Assembly: GCA_963747255.1 (NCBI GenBank)
Contig: CAVVEG010000001.1
Span: 124,001-188,000 of the forward strand
From: CAIYRG01 sp963747255
GTDB lineage: Bacteria > Pseudomonadota > Alphaproteobacteria > Micropepsales > Micropepsaceae
Length of the DNA: 64,000 bases
Direction: 5' to 3'
Shown here: positions 43,673 through 52,569 of the stretch, piece by piece
Position numbering within the stretch: position 1 is the first letter of the stretch
How the letters are laid out: every line of letters starts with the position of its first letter
Notes under the pieces: generated by a model
Database searches by the model: none
Told to the model about the DNA's origin: nothing
Seen by the model: the letters and a program-made list of their open reading frames with translations, nothing else
Program-made: the position numbers and the translations under genes

Positions 43673-45478
43673 TTACCGGCGCGGTTTTCGCGGCCTGCGT
43701 CCATCCTCAACGCCGTGCCGAACTTCGAAGCGTTGCCCGGCCTCGTGACCAGCGTTGTAGGCATCGGCGAGCACAGTGCGCCCGCCATTACGCGCGCGCG
43801 CGTGGAACCGGATCCCAAGCCGGGCCAATTCCTCATCGACCACCGACGCCTTGATCGGCACCAGGTCGCGCCCACTCGAGCGTATCATCCCCGCCTCGCG
43901 CTCCCTGCGCATGGCGTCGAGCTTGCGAGCCACGCCGTGAGCCAGGCCGATTTGAAACGAGTTCGTGCCGCTGCGCCGCTCGGTCGTGTGCAACTCCGCG
44001 TATAGATTCTCACGTTTAAATCGTTCGGTCTCTGTAACGAATGTCACCTCGATCAGGTCATAGAGATAATGGGCGGCCTCGACATCGGCAGGAAGGCCGA
44101 AGAAGACGTAGCGCAGAAGGCCTTCTTTGGTCTTTTCGCCCCACACGCGACAATCGAAGAAGGCGGCGACAGCGGGGACGCAGTCGTCGATGGGGCCCGT
44201 GCGCTTTCGGCCCGTTTCGACCCCAACGCCCTCGCAGGCTTGTTGGCGCAGGTCGAGCTCGCTCAAGGACAGGCCATAGCGGTCCAACAACTCGGCCACC
44301 TTTTCGGCGGCGGCCAGCGCCTCCTGCTCAGTACAACCCTGCTCGACAGTCTTGGCTCTGAGCGCCTGAATGCGCTGGATCAAGGAGACGAGCTTGGCGT
44401 CGTCGTGACTGCCGGCCGGCGCCACGCGCACCCTGCGGCGCAGATCGTCAAACAAGGAGCGGACGAGCGGGGGTAGTTCTTCCCGCGCAATCAACCGCTC
44501 GATCTCGGCGGCGACTGTATCCAGCGACGGCGTTCGTTCACCAAAGCCGGAGGTAGCGCGCCGCTGCAGTGTCTCCATCTGCACGGTCGCGACGCGCGCG
44601 TAGGCCTCGGCCAACGCGTCCCGTCCGCACTCTCGGGCGAAAGCCGAGGTCGATACGGCTTCTATCAGGTAATCCAAATTGGCCAGCCTGCGGGCGGCCA
44701 ACAGGCTGTCAGGCGAAGGCTCTGTCCCGGCCGGAAGTTCTGCCCAGGCGAAGGCCAGCGCGTCCAGTTCGCTGTCGTCGGGGCCGTACGGGAATTCCGG
44801 CTTGCCATCGAACCCCTCAGGCGGCCGGTTGATGCCGGCGATCTCGGCGCCGCCATGGCGGAGCACATGGCGGTAAATTGCTTCGGCGCAGCGATGAGGG
44901 TTGGTGAGCCCCTTGCCTCCGGAGCGGATGAAGCTTGTGGCCACCCTCAGGACGGAATCATCGAGTGGCAGCGTGGAACCCAGGGTGACATGGCCGTCGG
45001 TTCCGGCGACCGGGCATAGCCGAGTCGCGATCACCTGCCCGACGGCCGAGACAGGAATGCGGTCGTCGAACAGGTGCATCGACTCGCCAGTGGCGATGTC
45101 CTCAACAAGAAAGACGCCGCCGGCCTCTGCCGCCCGGATCTGCAGCAGTCGGAATCGCATTTGCCGCAACGCAGCGACCGCTTCTTTTTCCCGCGGCGCC
45201 GGACACCGATGGCGCAGCAATCGGTCGATTGCGGTGGAGCCGCTGGCCGACGGCTGGGTCATCGAGAGGTCGATGGCAAATGCTACGGCGTCGGCCAATA
45301 CCAGTGCGGTCCTCGGATCGTCGGGATCGAGGCTTGCGCGGTTGAGCCATCCGCGCACGGTCGCATCGATCTTGGCACGCGGCGCGAACGTCAAGGCTTC
45401 TATGCCAATCTCATTGACCACGGCGCGCAGCCGACGCGCCCTGTCGAGCGCATCCGTCGGCGTCACCTGTGCATGCAT
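43673..45478 (-). CDS. DUF2786/DUF7168-like protein (about 600 aa)
   Basis: The C-terminal part 'RIQALRAKTVEQGCTEQEAL...VAELLDRYGLSLSELDLRQ' is the DUF2786 helical domain. A domain of the DUF7168 type follows, with 'VFFGLPADVEAAHYLYDLI' and 'SFQIGLAHGVARKLDAM'. The N-terminal ~350 residues are unrecognised. The start is ATG 45478 or 45484. Proteins with this tail are found on plasmids and phages, and the flanking IS110 remnants support transfer. The function is unknown. Confidence 0.65.
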   Translation of the reverse strand: MHAQVTPTDALDRARRLRAVVNEIGIEALTFAPRAKIDATVRGWLNRASLDPDDPRTALVLADAVAFAIDLSMTQPSASGSTAIDRLLRHRCPAPREKEAVAALRQMRFRLLQIRAAEAGGVFLVEDIATGESMHLFDDRIPVSAVGQVIATRLCPVAGTDGHVTLGSTLPLDDSVLRVATSFIRSGGKGLTNPHRCAEAIYRHVLRHGGAEIAGINRPPEGFDGKPEFPYGPDDSELDALAFAWAELPAGTEPSPDSLLAARRLANLDYLIEAVSTSAFARECGRDALAEAYARVATVQMETLQRRATSGFGERTPSLDTVAAEIERLIAREELPPLVRSLFDDLRRRVRVAPAGSHDDAKLVSLIQRIQALRAKTVEQGCTEQEALAAAEKVAELLDRYGLSLSELDLRQQACEGVGVETGRKRTGPIDDCVPAVAAFFDCRVWGEKTKEGLLRYVFFGLPADVEAAHYLYDLIEVTFVTETERFKRENLYAELHTTERRSGTNSFQIGLAHGVARKLDAMRREREAGMIRSSGRDLVPIKASVVDEELARLGIRFHARARNGGRTVLADAYNAGHEAGQRFEVRHGVEDGRRPRKPRR

Positions 45479-45776
45479 GTTCATTGATTCTGCCGCATCG
45501 AATTGTGTTTCGCGGCACCCATCATGAAATCGCCATCGCGGTTTCGCAGCCCCCCGCCGTAGTTTTTTGGTGTTTTTCCACAGCTTAGCCACAAATCGGG
45601 TGTTTAGGGTTCTTTAGGACCGGCGCAGTTGCATTGGTCTCAGTTGAGGAGACTCACCGTTCATCACACACGTATTGCGGGGCGTGCGCGCGCGGATTCC
45701 TCGTTGCAAAGCTCTGAGGTCATTGGCGAGTTCGCATTCGAAGCGGGCGCCCAAAAGATCGCGCGCTTGTTCGGGC

Positions 45777-45965
45777 CTAAGATCGAAAGGCCGCCGCAAG
45801 CACGTTGCTCGGCGCGTCCCATGCATCAGCTGGTGTAGCCGTTGTAGCCGGCCACGCCCCCGGCGATCTGCCGACACCGTACTTCTCCACTGCGGCCGCT
45901 GTCCGCCACCGCCCGCAAATTGTTGCCTTGTGGACGTCCAATCCAACGTAGGTGATATCGTTCAT
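45777..45965 (-). pseudogene. IS110-family transposase N-terminal fragment
   Basis: The product opens 'NDITYVGLDVHKATIC', a typical IS110 transposase start with the first catalytic Asp. After 17 residues the sequence no longer matches, so only a scrap remains. It differs from the copy at 42802. Together with that copy it brackets the DUF2786-like gene. Confidence 0.6.
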
Positions 45966-46023
45966 TAGGCCATTCTTTATGTCGTGGGCGGGCCGCCGAT
46001 CTACTCAGCGACGAACATAGGGT

Positions 46024-46890
46024 CTAGAAATCCGCTTCGGAAGCTTCCGGGATCGCGTAGAGATTCTGGTGGAAAAAGTCCGCGTTGTTCTCGGGGCACA
46101 CCGTTTCGAGCATCGGCTGGTTTGCCTTGAACCAGTACTCCTTCATCGTGATCGGGCCATTATATGCACCAGGATCCTCAACGCGTGCGATCGCGGTCAT
46201 GCTCTTGCCGTCCGGAGCGATCATGAAGCGCTCAACCACATGTTCCAGCGCGCTGTGGGGCGTGCGGAAATTGTCGATGTAGCTTTTCTCTGTTGAGAGG
46301 CCGATGGTATCCACCACCAGCGTATTGCCGTTTTCGTAGTGGCCAACGGATTCACCGAACCATGAAGGCTTCGGGTCTTTCGAATGCTCCCGGTCGAGAA
46401 AAATTCGGCGCACCACATGATCGCGCTGCCAGATCATCCAGACTTCCTTTGGGGTCTGAACGAAATAGACCGGTTCAAACGGATAAAGCAGTTGGCCCGG
46501 AACGCCGCCCGGCCAGCAGCGCGATTGCGCGGTGAATGGCACCTGACGCCGGCCGCTGAGCAACTCCTCGTTCGTCTTCCGGATTTCCTGCTGTACCCAG
46601 GGCTTGAGGATCGGGTCCTTGCTGTTGGTGATGCGAATGGTGGCCTGCTTGCCCTGACGATTCGCGTCCGCGTTGCTGAGATAGGGATAGGCTGGATCGT
46701 TGCGGATAGGGCCGTGGCCGGATTCGGGAGGCGGGTCCTGCCAGTCCTCGAGATTGGTTTGCCAGCCGAATTCCGTTGAGGCGAATTGCGGGATGCGTTC
46801 ATCGCCCGGCTGGGCAAAGGCCGCAGGAACGAGCAGTGTCGTCGCAATAGCGACGGTCGCGATGCTGTTAAGCAAAATTCGGGCAGCCAT
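46024..46890 (-). CDS. Secreted protein of unknown function, paralog C
   Basis: 288 residues with a Sec signal ('VAIATTLLVPAAFAQPGDE'). 'PPPESGHGPIRNDPAYPYL', 'GGVPGQLLYPFEPVYF', 'WMIWQRDHVVRRIFLDREH' and 'PSWFGESVGHYENGNTLVV' make it nearly collinear with the product of 41644-42510. Start ATG 46890 has AGGAG about 12 bases upstream. Like its relatives it has no recognisable catalytic motif. The pair B/C flanks the IS110-bounded insertion, so it could predate the insertion as a tandem duplication. Confidence 0.7.
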   Translation of the reverse strand: MAARILLNSIATVAIATTLLVPAAFAQPGDERIPQFASTEFGWQTNLEDWQDPPPESGHGPIRNDPAYPYLSNADANRQGKQATIRITNSKDPILKPWVQQEIRKTNEELLSGRRQVPFTAQSRCWPGGVPGQLLYPFEPVYFVQTPKEVWMIWQRDHVVRRIFLDREHSKDPKPSWFGESVGHYENGNTLVVDTIGLSTEKSYIDNFRTPHSALEHVVERFMIAPDGKSMTAIARVEDPGAYNGPITMKEYWFKANQPMLETVCPENNADFFHQNLYAIPEASEADF

Positions 46891-47227
46891 GGAACACCGT
46901 TTCTCCTGTCTTCTCCGAATATGCGCCAGACCGCATCGATATTGAAGCCGGATCATCATGGGGAGTTCCCGAAGCAAGGGAGAGGAATCATTGGGCAAGG
47001 AGTTTCGTGCTGAATCACTGTCGATCGTCATTCGCGCGCTGGAATTTGCTTCGCGCGCAAGCACAGTACGCAGCGGCGTGAAGATCATCGGGCGTCGCCC
47101 AATATCTATCATCCAATTGCGCGGTTTCGATCCTTGCGGTCGAGGCAGGCATTCACCCGCACTGAAAGATCTGTTTGAGGAGGCGCTTGCCAGACAGCCG
47201 GTCGGCAAGACGCCGCCAGGAAAAGAA
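46891..47227. other. Intergenic stretch
   Basis: No supported gene. It holds the 5' flank of paralog C. Confidence 0.4.
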
Positions 47228-49012
47228 CTACCGCCCTGCGGCGTAGGCTTGCATTCCGCGCGGATTGGCGGCGGCTTTGAGGCGTCGCCCCTCGCGCGAA
47301 GCGGCGGTCAGACGGCCCTCTGACCATGCGTGATTCACGTGCACGATGTGCCCGCGCCGGTGCAACTCCCTGAGTGTTGCATCGGCAACGCGTGATTCCA
47401 CGAGCAGAACGCCGGGACGAGCCATGCGCGGCCAGAATGAATTCGGGAAGTGTTCGGTGTGCCAGGCCGGGGCATCGATTGCCTGCTGCAGATTTTGCCC
47501 GGCGTGGATGTGCCGCAGCAGCAACTGACAGGACCACTGGTCCTGCTGATCGCCGCCGGGCGAGCCCCAGACGAGATACGGTTCCCCGTCCCTGTAGGCG
47601 AGCGTTGGCGACAAGGTGGTACGTGGACGTTTCCCCGGTGCAAGCGCCGCCGGGTGGCTTTCATCCAGCCAGAACATCTGCGCCCGGGTTCCGAGGCAGA
47701 AACCCAGTTCGGGAATCACGGGCGAAGATTGTAGCCAGCCTCCGGAAGGTGTGGCTGAGACCATGTTTCCCCAGCGGTCGATAATGTCGAAATGCACGGT
47801 ATCGCCGCTCCCGACACCGGGAATTCTCACGGTCGGCTCCCCGGCGCCTGGGGCTACCTTTACCGTGTCCGCTCCAGTGCGAACGATTCCGCCAAACCCC
47901 GGAATTGCTCCGGGCCGCAATTCAAGGCTCGCCCTTTCATGCACCAAATGACGGCGCGCATCGTTATATTCGTCCGACAGCAGTTTTGCGCCGGGCACCT
48001 GCACGAAATCCGGATCGCCATAGAAACTGTCGCGATCCGCAAAAGCGAGTTTTGCGCACTCGACCTGCAGGTGGATGAAATCGGGCCCTGCCGGATCGAG
48101 CCCGTCGAGGTTGAAGCCTTTCAAAAGCGCGAGTTGTTGCAGAAGCACCGGTCCCTGGCTCCAGAATCCGGCTTTACAGACGGTGTACCGGCCATAGTCA
48201 TAGGTGACCGGCGGTTCCGTATGCGGCACCCATGCGGCCATATCTGCGCCGGTCAGCAATCCGCGATGCGGGCGCCCGCTCGAATCCATGACCTCTTCGT
48301 TGCGGCAGAAGCGGTCGATGGCATCGGCGATGAAGCCATGCGACCACGCCGCTCGGGCGCTTTCGATCTGGCGCAGACGATCGCCGCCTGCGCTTTCCGC
48401 CTCGCTGAGCAGGCGCTCATAGGTCGTGGCAAGCGCGCTATTGCGCAGGAGTTGGCCGCGCTGCGGTACACGCCCACCCGGAAGCCATATTTCGGCGGAT
48501 GATTTCCAATGCTGGCGGAAGATGGTTTCCACGTTCGCGATCGTGTCGGATTCCAGGTCGACGGCGGGATGACCTTCACGGGCGTAGAAAATTGCGGGCG
48601 CAATTACATCCCGCAAACGGAAGGTGCCGAAATCGCGGAGCAGCATCATCCAGGTCTCGAACACGCCCGGAATGCAGGCGGCAAGCAGTCCGGAGGCCGG
48701 CACCATATCGAGCCCCAGCGCGCGAAAATGGTCGATCGTCGCGGCAGCCGGCGCGGTGCCCTGACCGCATATTACGAGGGGGCGCCGGGCATGTGCATCG
48801 TACAGGATCAGCGGTACATCGCCACCGGGGCCGTTGAGATGCGGTTCGACAACTTGCAGAGTAAAGGCGGTTGCGACAGCAGCATCAAAGGCATTGCCGC
48901 CGCGTTCCAGGATTCCCATTCCTACGGCCGTGGCGATCCAATGGGTGCTGGCGATGACAGCAAATTGGCCGTCGAGTTCAGGTCGGGTGGTAAAAGGAAG
49001 CCATACGCTCAT
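47228..49012 (-). CDS. Gamma-glutamyltransferase-family protein
   Basis: 594 residues. The family pattern is seen from 'HWIATAVGMGILERGGNAFDAAVATAFTL' and 'PHLNGPGGDVPLILYD' to the autoprocessing site 'GSGDTVHFDIIDRWGNMVS', where the Thr is the expected nucleophile after cleavage. 'TTLSPTLAYRDGEPYLVWGSPGGDQQDQW' follows in the small subunit. No N-terminal signal is present, so it is likely cytoplasmic. GGT-like proteins cleave or transfer gamma-glutamyl groups, or related cephalosporin-type acyls. The ATG at 49012 overlaps the VOC stop (ATGA). Last gene of the AKR-AspDH-VOC-GGT operon. Confidence 0.85.
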   Translation of the reverse strand: MSVWLPFTTRPELDGQFAVIASTHWIATAVGMGILERGGNAFDAAVATAFTLQVVEPHLNGPGGDVPLILYDAHARRPLVICGQGTAPAAATIDHFRALGLDMVPASGLLAACIPGVFETWMMLLRDFGTFRLRDVIAPAIFYAREGHPAVDLESDTIANVETIFRQHWKSSAEIWLPGGRVPQRGQLLRNSALATTYERLLSEAESAGGDRLRQIESARAAWSHGFIADAIDRFCRNEEVMDSSGRPHRGLLTGADMAAWVPHTEPPVTYDYGRYTVCKAGFWSQGPVLLQQLALLKGFNLDGLDPAGPDFIHLQVECAKLAFADRDSFYGDPDFVQVPGAKLLSDEYNDARRHLVHERASLELRPGAIPGFGGIVRTGADTVKVAPGAGEPTVRIPGVGSGDTVHFDIIDRWGNMVSATPSGGWLQSSPVIPELGFCLGTRAQMFWLDESHPAALAPGKRPRTTLSPTLAYRDGEPYLVWGSPGGDQQDQWSCQLLLRHIHAGQNLQQAIDAPAWHTEHFPNSFWPRMARPGVLLVESRVADATLRELHRRGHIVHVNHAWSEGRLTAASREGRRLKAAANPRGMQAYAAGR

Positions 49013-49912
49013 GCGCCGGTACGCCAGGGAAGCTCGCTCGCCTGCTCGACGAAAATCCACGCACCCGTTCCAAGCTGTTTCGGAAACGGGATGAAAAGCA
49101 TATGGTCGCGCTGCTCGAAGCTGTTTCCTTTCGAGCGCAACAGATTGGCAGTCGCGATCAGCGAATTTGTCCGCACGGCATATGCGCCGATGAATGGCAG
49201 TGCCGGAACCGGCACTCCGGGCACCAGCCGGGAGAATGTCGCGGCATCGGTGAGATGAACGGCGCCGCGATCGAGCTGAATCGTGCGGCCGATTCTGTGT
49301 TGACCGGGCATTCCGGCCCGTGAAGCGTGCATATCGCGCGGCGGCTTCTGCGACATCCGGAACCGCGATCAGCGCATCGAGCAGGGCTTTGGCGCCGTTG
49401 GGATGATCGAGCCAGCGACTTTGCCATACGGCATCTTCTGTGTGATGGGTCAGAAGCTGTATGCGACCCTCGCCCATCTGACCCTCTTCCACGCGTGCGA
49501 CCGTGAAAGCCGCTTCGGCTTTTCCCGTTTCGGTGGTTACGGGCCGGCGCAATTCGACCAGAGGGCTCGTGCGAAAACCCGCGGATTTTAGCCTTGCGCT
49601 CTCCTGCCGCGCATTGGAGACCGAAAAGGCTATCAGATGGACGCCCGGGAATTGCGTGATTGCGCGATCGAACTCCTGCCCCAGGATTGTATCAGCCGTC
49701 TTGAACAGCACCTCAATATAGCCGCGCGGCATCATTGCAGTGACATTTCCAGTGCCGGTCAATTTCCCGCCATCGGTTTGAACAGAGATTGGCGTCGGCG
49801 CAAAACCTGCGCGCGCGAGCGCCCCGGCAGCTTCGTTGCGGTCTGCGACGAAATGCGCCAAGTGGTCGAGAAAGATCTCTCCATCCAGCGGCAACTGACG
49901 TTCGACGTCCAT
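49009..49912 (-). pseudogene. VOC/glyoxalase-like protein (frameshift)
   Basis: The first ~200 residues ('LDHLAHFVADRNEAAGALARAG', 'GYIEVLFKTADTILGQEFDRA', 'GVHLIAFSVSNARQESARLKSAG') form a glyoxalase-like domain. The second half ('IGRTIQLDRGAVHLTDAATF', 'FIGAYAVRTNSLIATANLL') lies in another frame that ends at 49009. One extra base near 49313-49321 explains the break. The unbroken first frame runs on into the GGT frame, making a misleading 894-codon fused ORF. The ATG is adjacent to the AspDH stop. Confidence 0.75.
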
Positions 49913-50728
49913 TCAGGTACCGACGCGAAGCGGTGAAACCATTTTTCGCAGCGCTGCAATAACCGAGAGAGCGGTAATGCGGCCGGTCTTCGGGTTTTCG
50001 CTCGGCACATTCTCGATCGCCATTTCGAAGCGGGCGGAATCCGCTTCGACCACAACCCGATGCATGTTGCGCTTTACATTCGGATCGGCCCAGATTTCGA
50101 TGATCGTACGATCGGGCCCGATTCCGGCGAGCGACAGTGCCGCTGCCACATTGACATTTTCAGGAAAGCCCGTTGCCGCATCACGTGCGCTGCCCTGAAA
50201 AACACAAAGTGGTTCGGAGAGATTCGAAATATCGATTCCGTTGCGGACGAGATGGGGCGCGCCCATCAGCCCATTGACCGGCTTGCGCGTGATCATCGTG
50301 ACGGAACGGATTTCGCCTTCCGCCGCCGCGGACACCGCATCGAAACCGATCAGTGCGCCGGTAGGAACGATGATCTGTCCGCCGCTCTCTCGGGCGAGTT
50401 GCACGAGTTCGGGATGGCGCAGCAACTGGCCTGCACTCAATGCGATAAGTTTCTTCCCGGCCGAGAGCACGGGAATGGCGATATCGGCGAAGACGGCAGC
50501 CGGTGCGCACTCGACCACGGCATCGGATCGGGTGGCAAGCTCGCCAATTGAGACCAGAGGCGCGAGGCTCGCAATTTCCTGGAGGAAGGCTTTCCCCTTT
50601 GCGGCGTCACCCGTCGTGGCACCGGCGAGCACGACTTTCGGAATCGCACCAGCATGAATTTTCCGCGCAAGCACGCGTCCAATCGCGCCGAGCCCGGCAA
50701 TGCCGATTTTCAGCTCGCCAGTTGTCAT
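49913..50728 (-). CDS. L-aspartate dehydrogenase-like protein
   Basis: 271 residues. 'IGIAGLGAIGRVLARKI' is the NAD(P)-binding motif and 'APAAVFADIAIPVLSAGKKL' resembles the AspDH domain. 'GAPHLVRNGIDI' and the C-terminal 'DPNVKRNMHRVVVEAD' contain the conserved His of the active site. Aspartate dehydrogenases interconvert aspartate and iminoaspartate/oxaloacetate, and some act on other amino acids. Overlaps the AKR gene by 4 bases and abuts the VOC gene. Confidence 0.8.
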   Translation of the reverse strand: MTTGELKIGIAGLGAIGRVLARKIHAGAIPKVVLAGATTGDAAKGKAFLQEIASLAPLVSIGELATRSDAVVECAPAAVFADIAIPVLSAGKKLIALSAGQLLRHPELVQLARESGGQIIVPTGALIGFDAVSAAAEGEIRSVTMITRKPVNGLMGAPHLVRNGIDISNLSEPLCVFQGSARDAATGFPENVNVAAALSLAGIGPDRTIIEIWADPNVKRNMHRVVVEADSARFEMAIENVPSENPKTGRITALSVIAALRKMVSPLRVGT

Positions 50729-51567
50729 GTGGTTTCCAGCGACTTTTTCCGGCCGGGCGGCGGAAACGCGCGATCCAGCGCAGCGAGATCTTCGTCATCG
50801 AACTGGACACCCAGCGCCCCGTGATTTTCGCGCACATGCGCTTCGGTACCGGCTTTTGGAATGACAATCATGTTTTTGTGCCGCAATACCCAGGCGAGCG
50901 CCACCTGGGCCGGCGTTACCGACTGACGCTTCGCAATCTGTTCGACTTCGCGCGAGCGGAGCAGTTTGCCCTGGTCCAGCGGGGAATAGGCCATGATGGG
51001 GATGCGGTGCTTCTCGCACCACGGAATCAGCGAAAACTCAATGCCGCGGCGGTTGAGATTGTACATCACCTGATTCGACGCCAGACCTGCGCCACCGGGA
51101 AGAGCCATGACGGCATCCATTTCGCGAACATCGAAATTGCTGACGCCCCAATGGCGGATCTTTCCGCTGCTTTTCAGCGCCGTGAATCCTTCAAGCGTTT
51201 CGGAAAAGGGCACATTGCCCGGCCAATGCAGCAGGTAAAGATCGATGGTCTCGATCTTGAGGCGCTTGAGGCTCTTTTCGCAGGAATTGATTGCGGCCCG
51301 GCGGGAGGCGTTTTGCGGCATGACCTTGGTGACGATGAAGATTTCATCACGACGTCCCGCAATGGCTTCTCCCACCACCTCCTCCGCCCCGCCGGAGGCA
51401 TACATTTCCGCTGTATCGACCAGTGTCATGCCCAAGTCGAAACCGAAACGGAGCGCTGCGATCTCATCCTTTCGCCGGCGCGCATTGTCGCCCATGGTCC
51501 AGGTTCCCTGGCCGAGCGTGGCCACTTTCTCGCCGGTTGGAAATGTTGCGGTGGGGACAGAGATCAT
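50725..51567 (-). CDS. Aldo/keto reductase
   Basis: 280 residues. The AKR catalytic tetrad is seen in 'DTAEMYASGGAEEVV' (Asp, Tyr), 'IFIVTKVMPQN' (Lys) and 'IDLYLLHWPGN' (His). The start ATG 51567 is chosen because a palindromic repeat occupies the DNA just upstream (51578-51611), making the longer frame unlikely. First gene of the operon ending with GGT. AKRs reduce aldehydes and ketones with NADPH. The substrate is unknown. Confidence 0.85.
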   Translation of the reverse strand: MISVPTATFPTGEKVATLGQGTWTMGDNARRRKDEIAALRFGFDLGMTLVDTAEMYASGGAEEVVGEAIAGRRDEIFIVTKVMPQNASRRAAINSCEKSLKRLKIETIDLYLLHWPGNVPFSETLEGFTALKSSGKIRHWGVSNFDVREMDAVMALPGGAGLASNQVMYNLNRRGIEFSLIPWCEKHRIPIMAYSPLDQGKLLRSREVEQIAKRQSVTPAQVALAWVLRHKNMIVIPKAGTEAHVRENHGALGVQFDDEDLAALDRAFPPPGRKKSLETT

Positions 51568-51577
51568 GGGCTCAGGA

Positions 51578-51611
51578 TAGATCGCTTTCCGCTCCGAAGG
51601 AATCGGAAAGG
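51578..51611 (-). repeat. Short palindromic intergenic repeat, copy 3 (inverted)
   Basis: On the minus strand it begins CCTTTCCGATTCCTTC and ends AGCGATCTA, matching copies 1 and 2. Located in the 5' leader of the aldo/keto reductase operon. Confidence 0.55.
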
Positions 51612-51693
51612 CGCTCGTTTCAGTCTGGCGCATTTCGCTCTCAGACGGGCATGCCCCGATTTTGAAAATCGGACGGTTTGGGTAAATTGCGCC

Positions 51694-52569
51694 ATGAACT
51701 TGCTGAGGGTTGCGACCAGGGTTCTTGGGGTATTTGGGGCAGGTCGTTCGCCCGCTGCTCTGCTGAATTTCACGGTGCCGCGCCGCGGCTACAAAGTTCT
51801 GCGCGATATTGCTTATGGCACGGGGTTGCGCCACCGGCTGGATCTGTATTTGCCGGAGTCCACCTCCGTCCGCGCATCGGATAAGTCCCCCGCAGACCGG
51901 GAGGAAAACCCGGTGGTGGTGTTCTTCTATGGTGGGGCTTTTCGCGCCGGACGAAAGAGCGAATACCGGTTCGTGGGCGAAGCTTTGGCAACAGCGGGGA
52001 TCATCGTTGCAGTTCCCGATTACCGGATTTATCCGGAAGCACGTTTTCCTGATTTTCTTCAGGATGGAGCACAGGCGGTGACGAGAGTCCGTGAGATTGC
52101 CGCGTATCACGGAGGAAATTCGGAACGTTTGTTCATCGCGGGCCATTCGGCCGGCGCTTATATCGCGGTTATGCTGGCTGCGGATGAAAGATGGCTGCGC
52201 AGGCGCGGAAGCGACGGCTCATGGGTTCGCGGAGTGATCGGGCTATCCGGGCGCTACCATGATTCTCCAACGCAGGACGAGATTGCGAACGTGATTTTTC
52301 AGGGTCCGCCGCGCGATGAAACACGTCCTGCGTCGTTCATTCGTGGCCGCTGCCCCCCGATGCTGCTGGCCGCCGGCTCACGCGAAAGCGGCGTGGTGCT
52401 GGCGAGCAAGCAGAACCTTGCGGCGCATCTTCGGCAGACCAGGAATGAAGTGGAGGAGACGCTTTACGCGGGCGTTGGCCATGCGGGGATTGTGGCGGCG
52501 CTTGCGCCGGGATTTCGTGGGCGTGCGCCGGTGCGGGCGGACATCATACGCTTCGTGAACGCGCTTTGA
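51694..52569 (+). CDS. Alpha/beta-hydrolase (carboxylesterase-like)
   Basis: 291 residues with an N-terminal hydrophobic segment. The oxyanion motif 'VVVFFYGGAFRAGRKSEYRF' and nucleophile elbow 'FIAGHSAGAYIA' (GHSAG) place it with the hormone-sensitive lipase/kynurenine-formamidase-like group. His is expected in 'GVGHAGIVAAL'. ATG 51694 opens the protein-like part of a much longer antisense frame. It diverges from the AKR operon and ends head-to-head with the MetE-like gene. Confidence 0.8.
   Translation: MNLLRVATRVLGVFGAGRSPAALLNFTVPRRGYKVLRDIAYGTGLRHRLDLYLPESTSVRASDKSPADREENPVVVFFYGGAFRAGRKSEYRFVGEALATAGIIVAVPDYRIYPEARFPDFLQDGAQAVTRVREIAAYHGGNSERLFIAGHSAGAYIAVMLAADERWLRRRGSDGSWVRGVIGLSGRYHDSPTQDEIANVIFQGPPRDETRPASFIRGRCPPMLLAAGSRESGVVLASKQNLAAHLRQTRNEVEETLYAGVGHAGIVAALAPGFRGRAPVRADIIRFVNAL

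Noticed and set aside
47228..49912. An uninterrupted 894-codon minus-strand frame suggesting a VOC-GGT fusion protein
   Set aside because: The middle ~100 codons are noise. The VOC C-terminus is in another frame and overlaps the GGT start by ATGA, so these are two genes with one frameshift.
50503..52569. A 688-codon plus-strand frame
   Set aside because: Only its last ~290 codons (from 51694) are protein-like. The first part is antisense to the AKR and AspDH genes.
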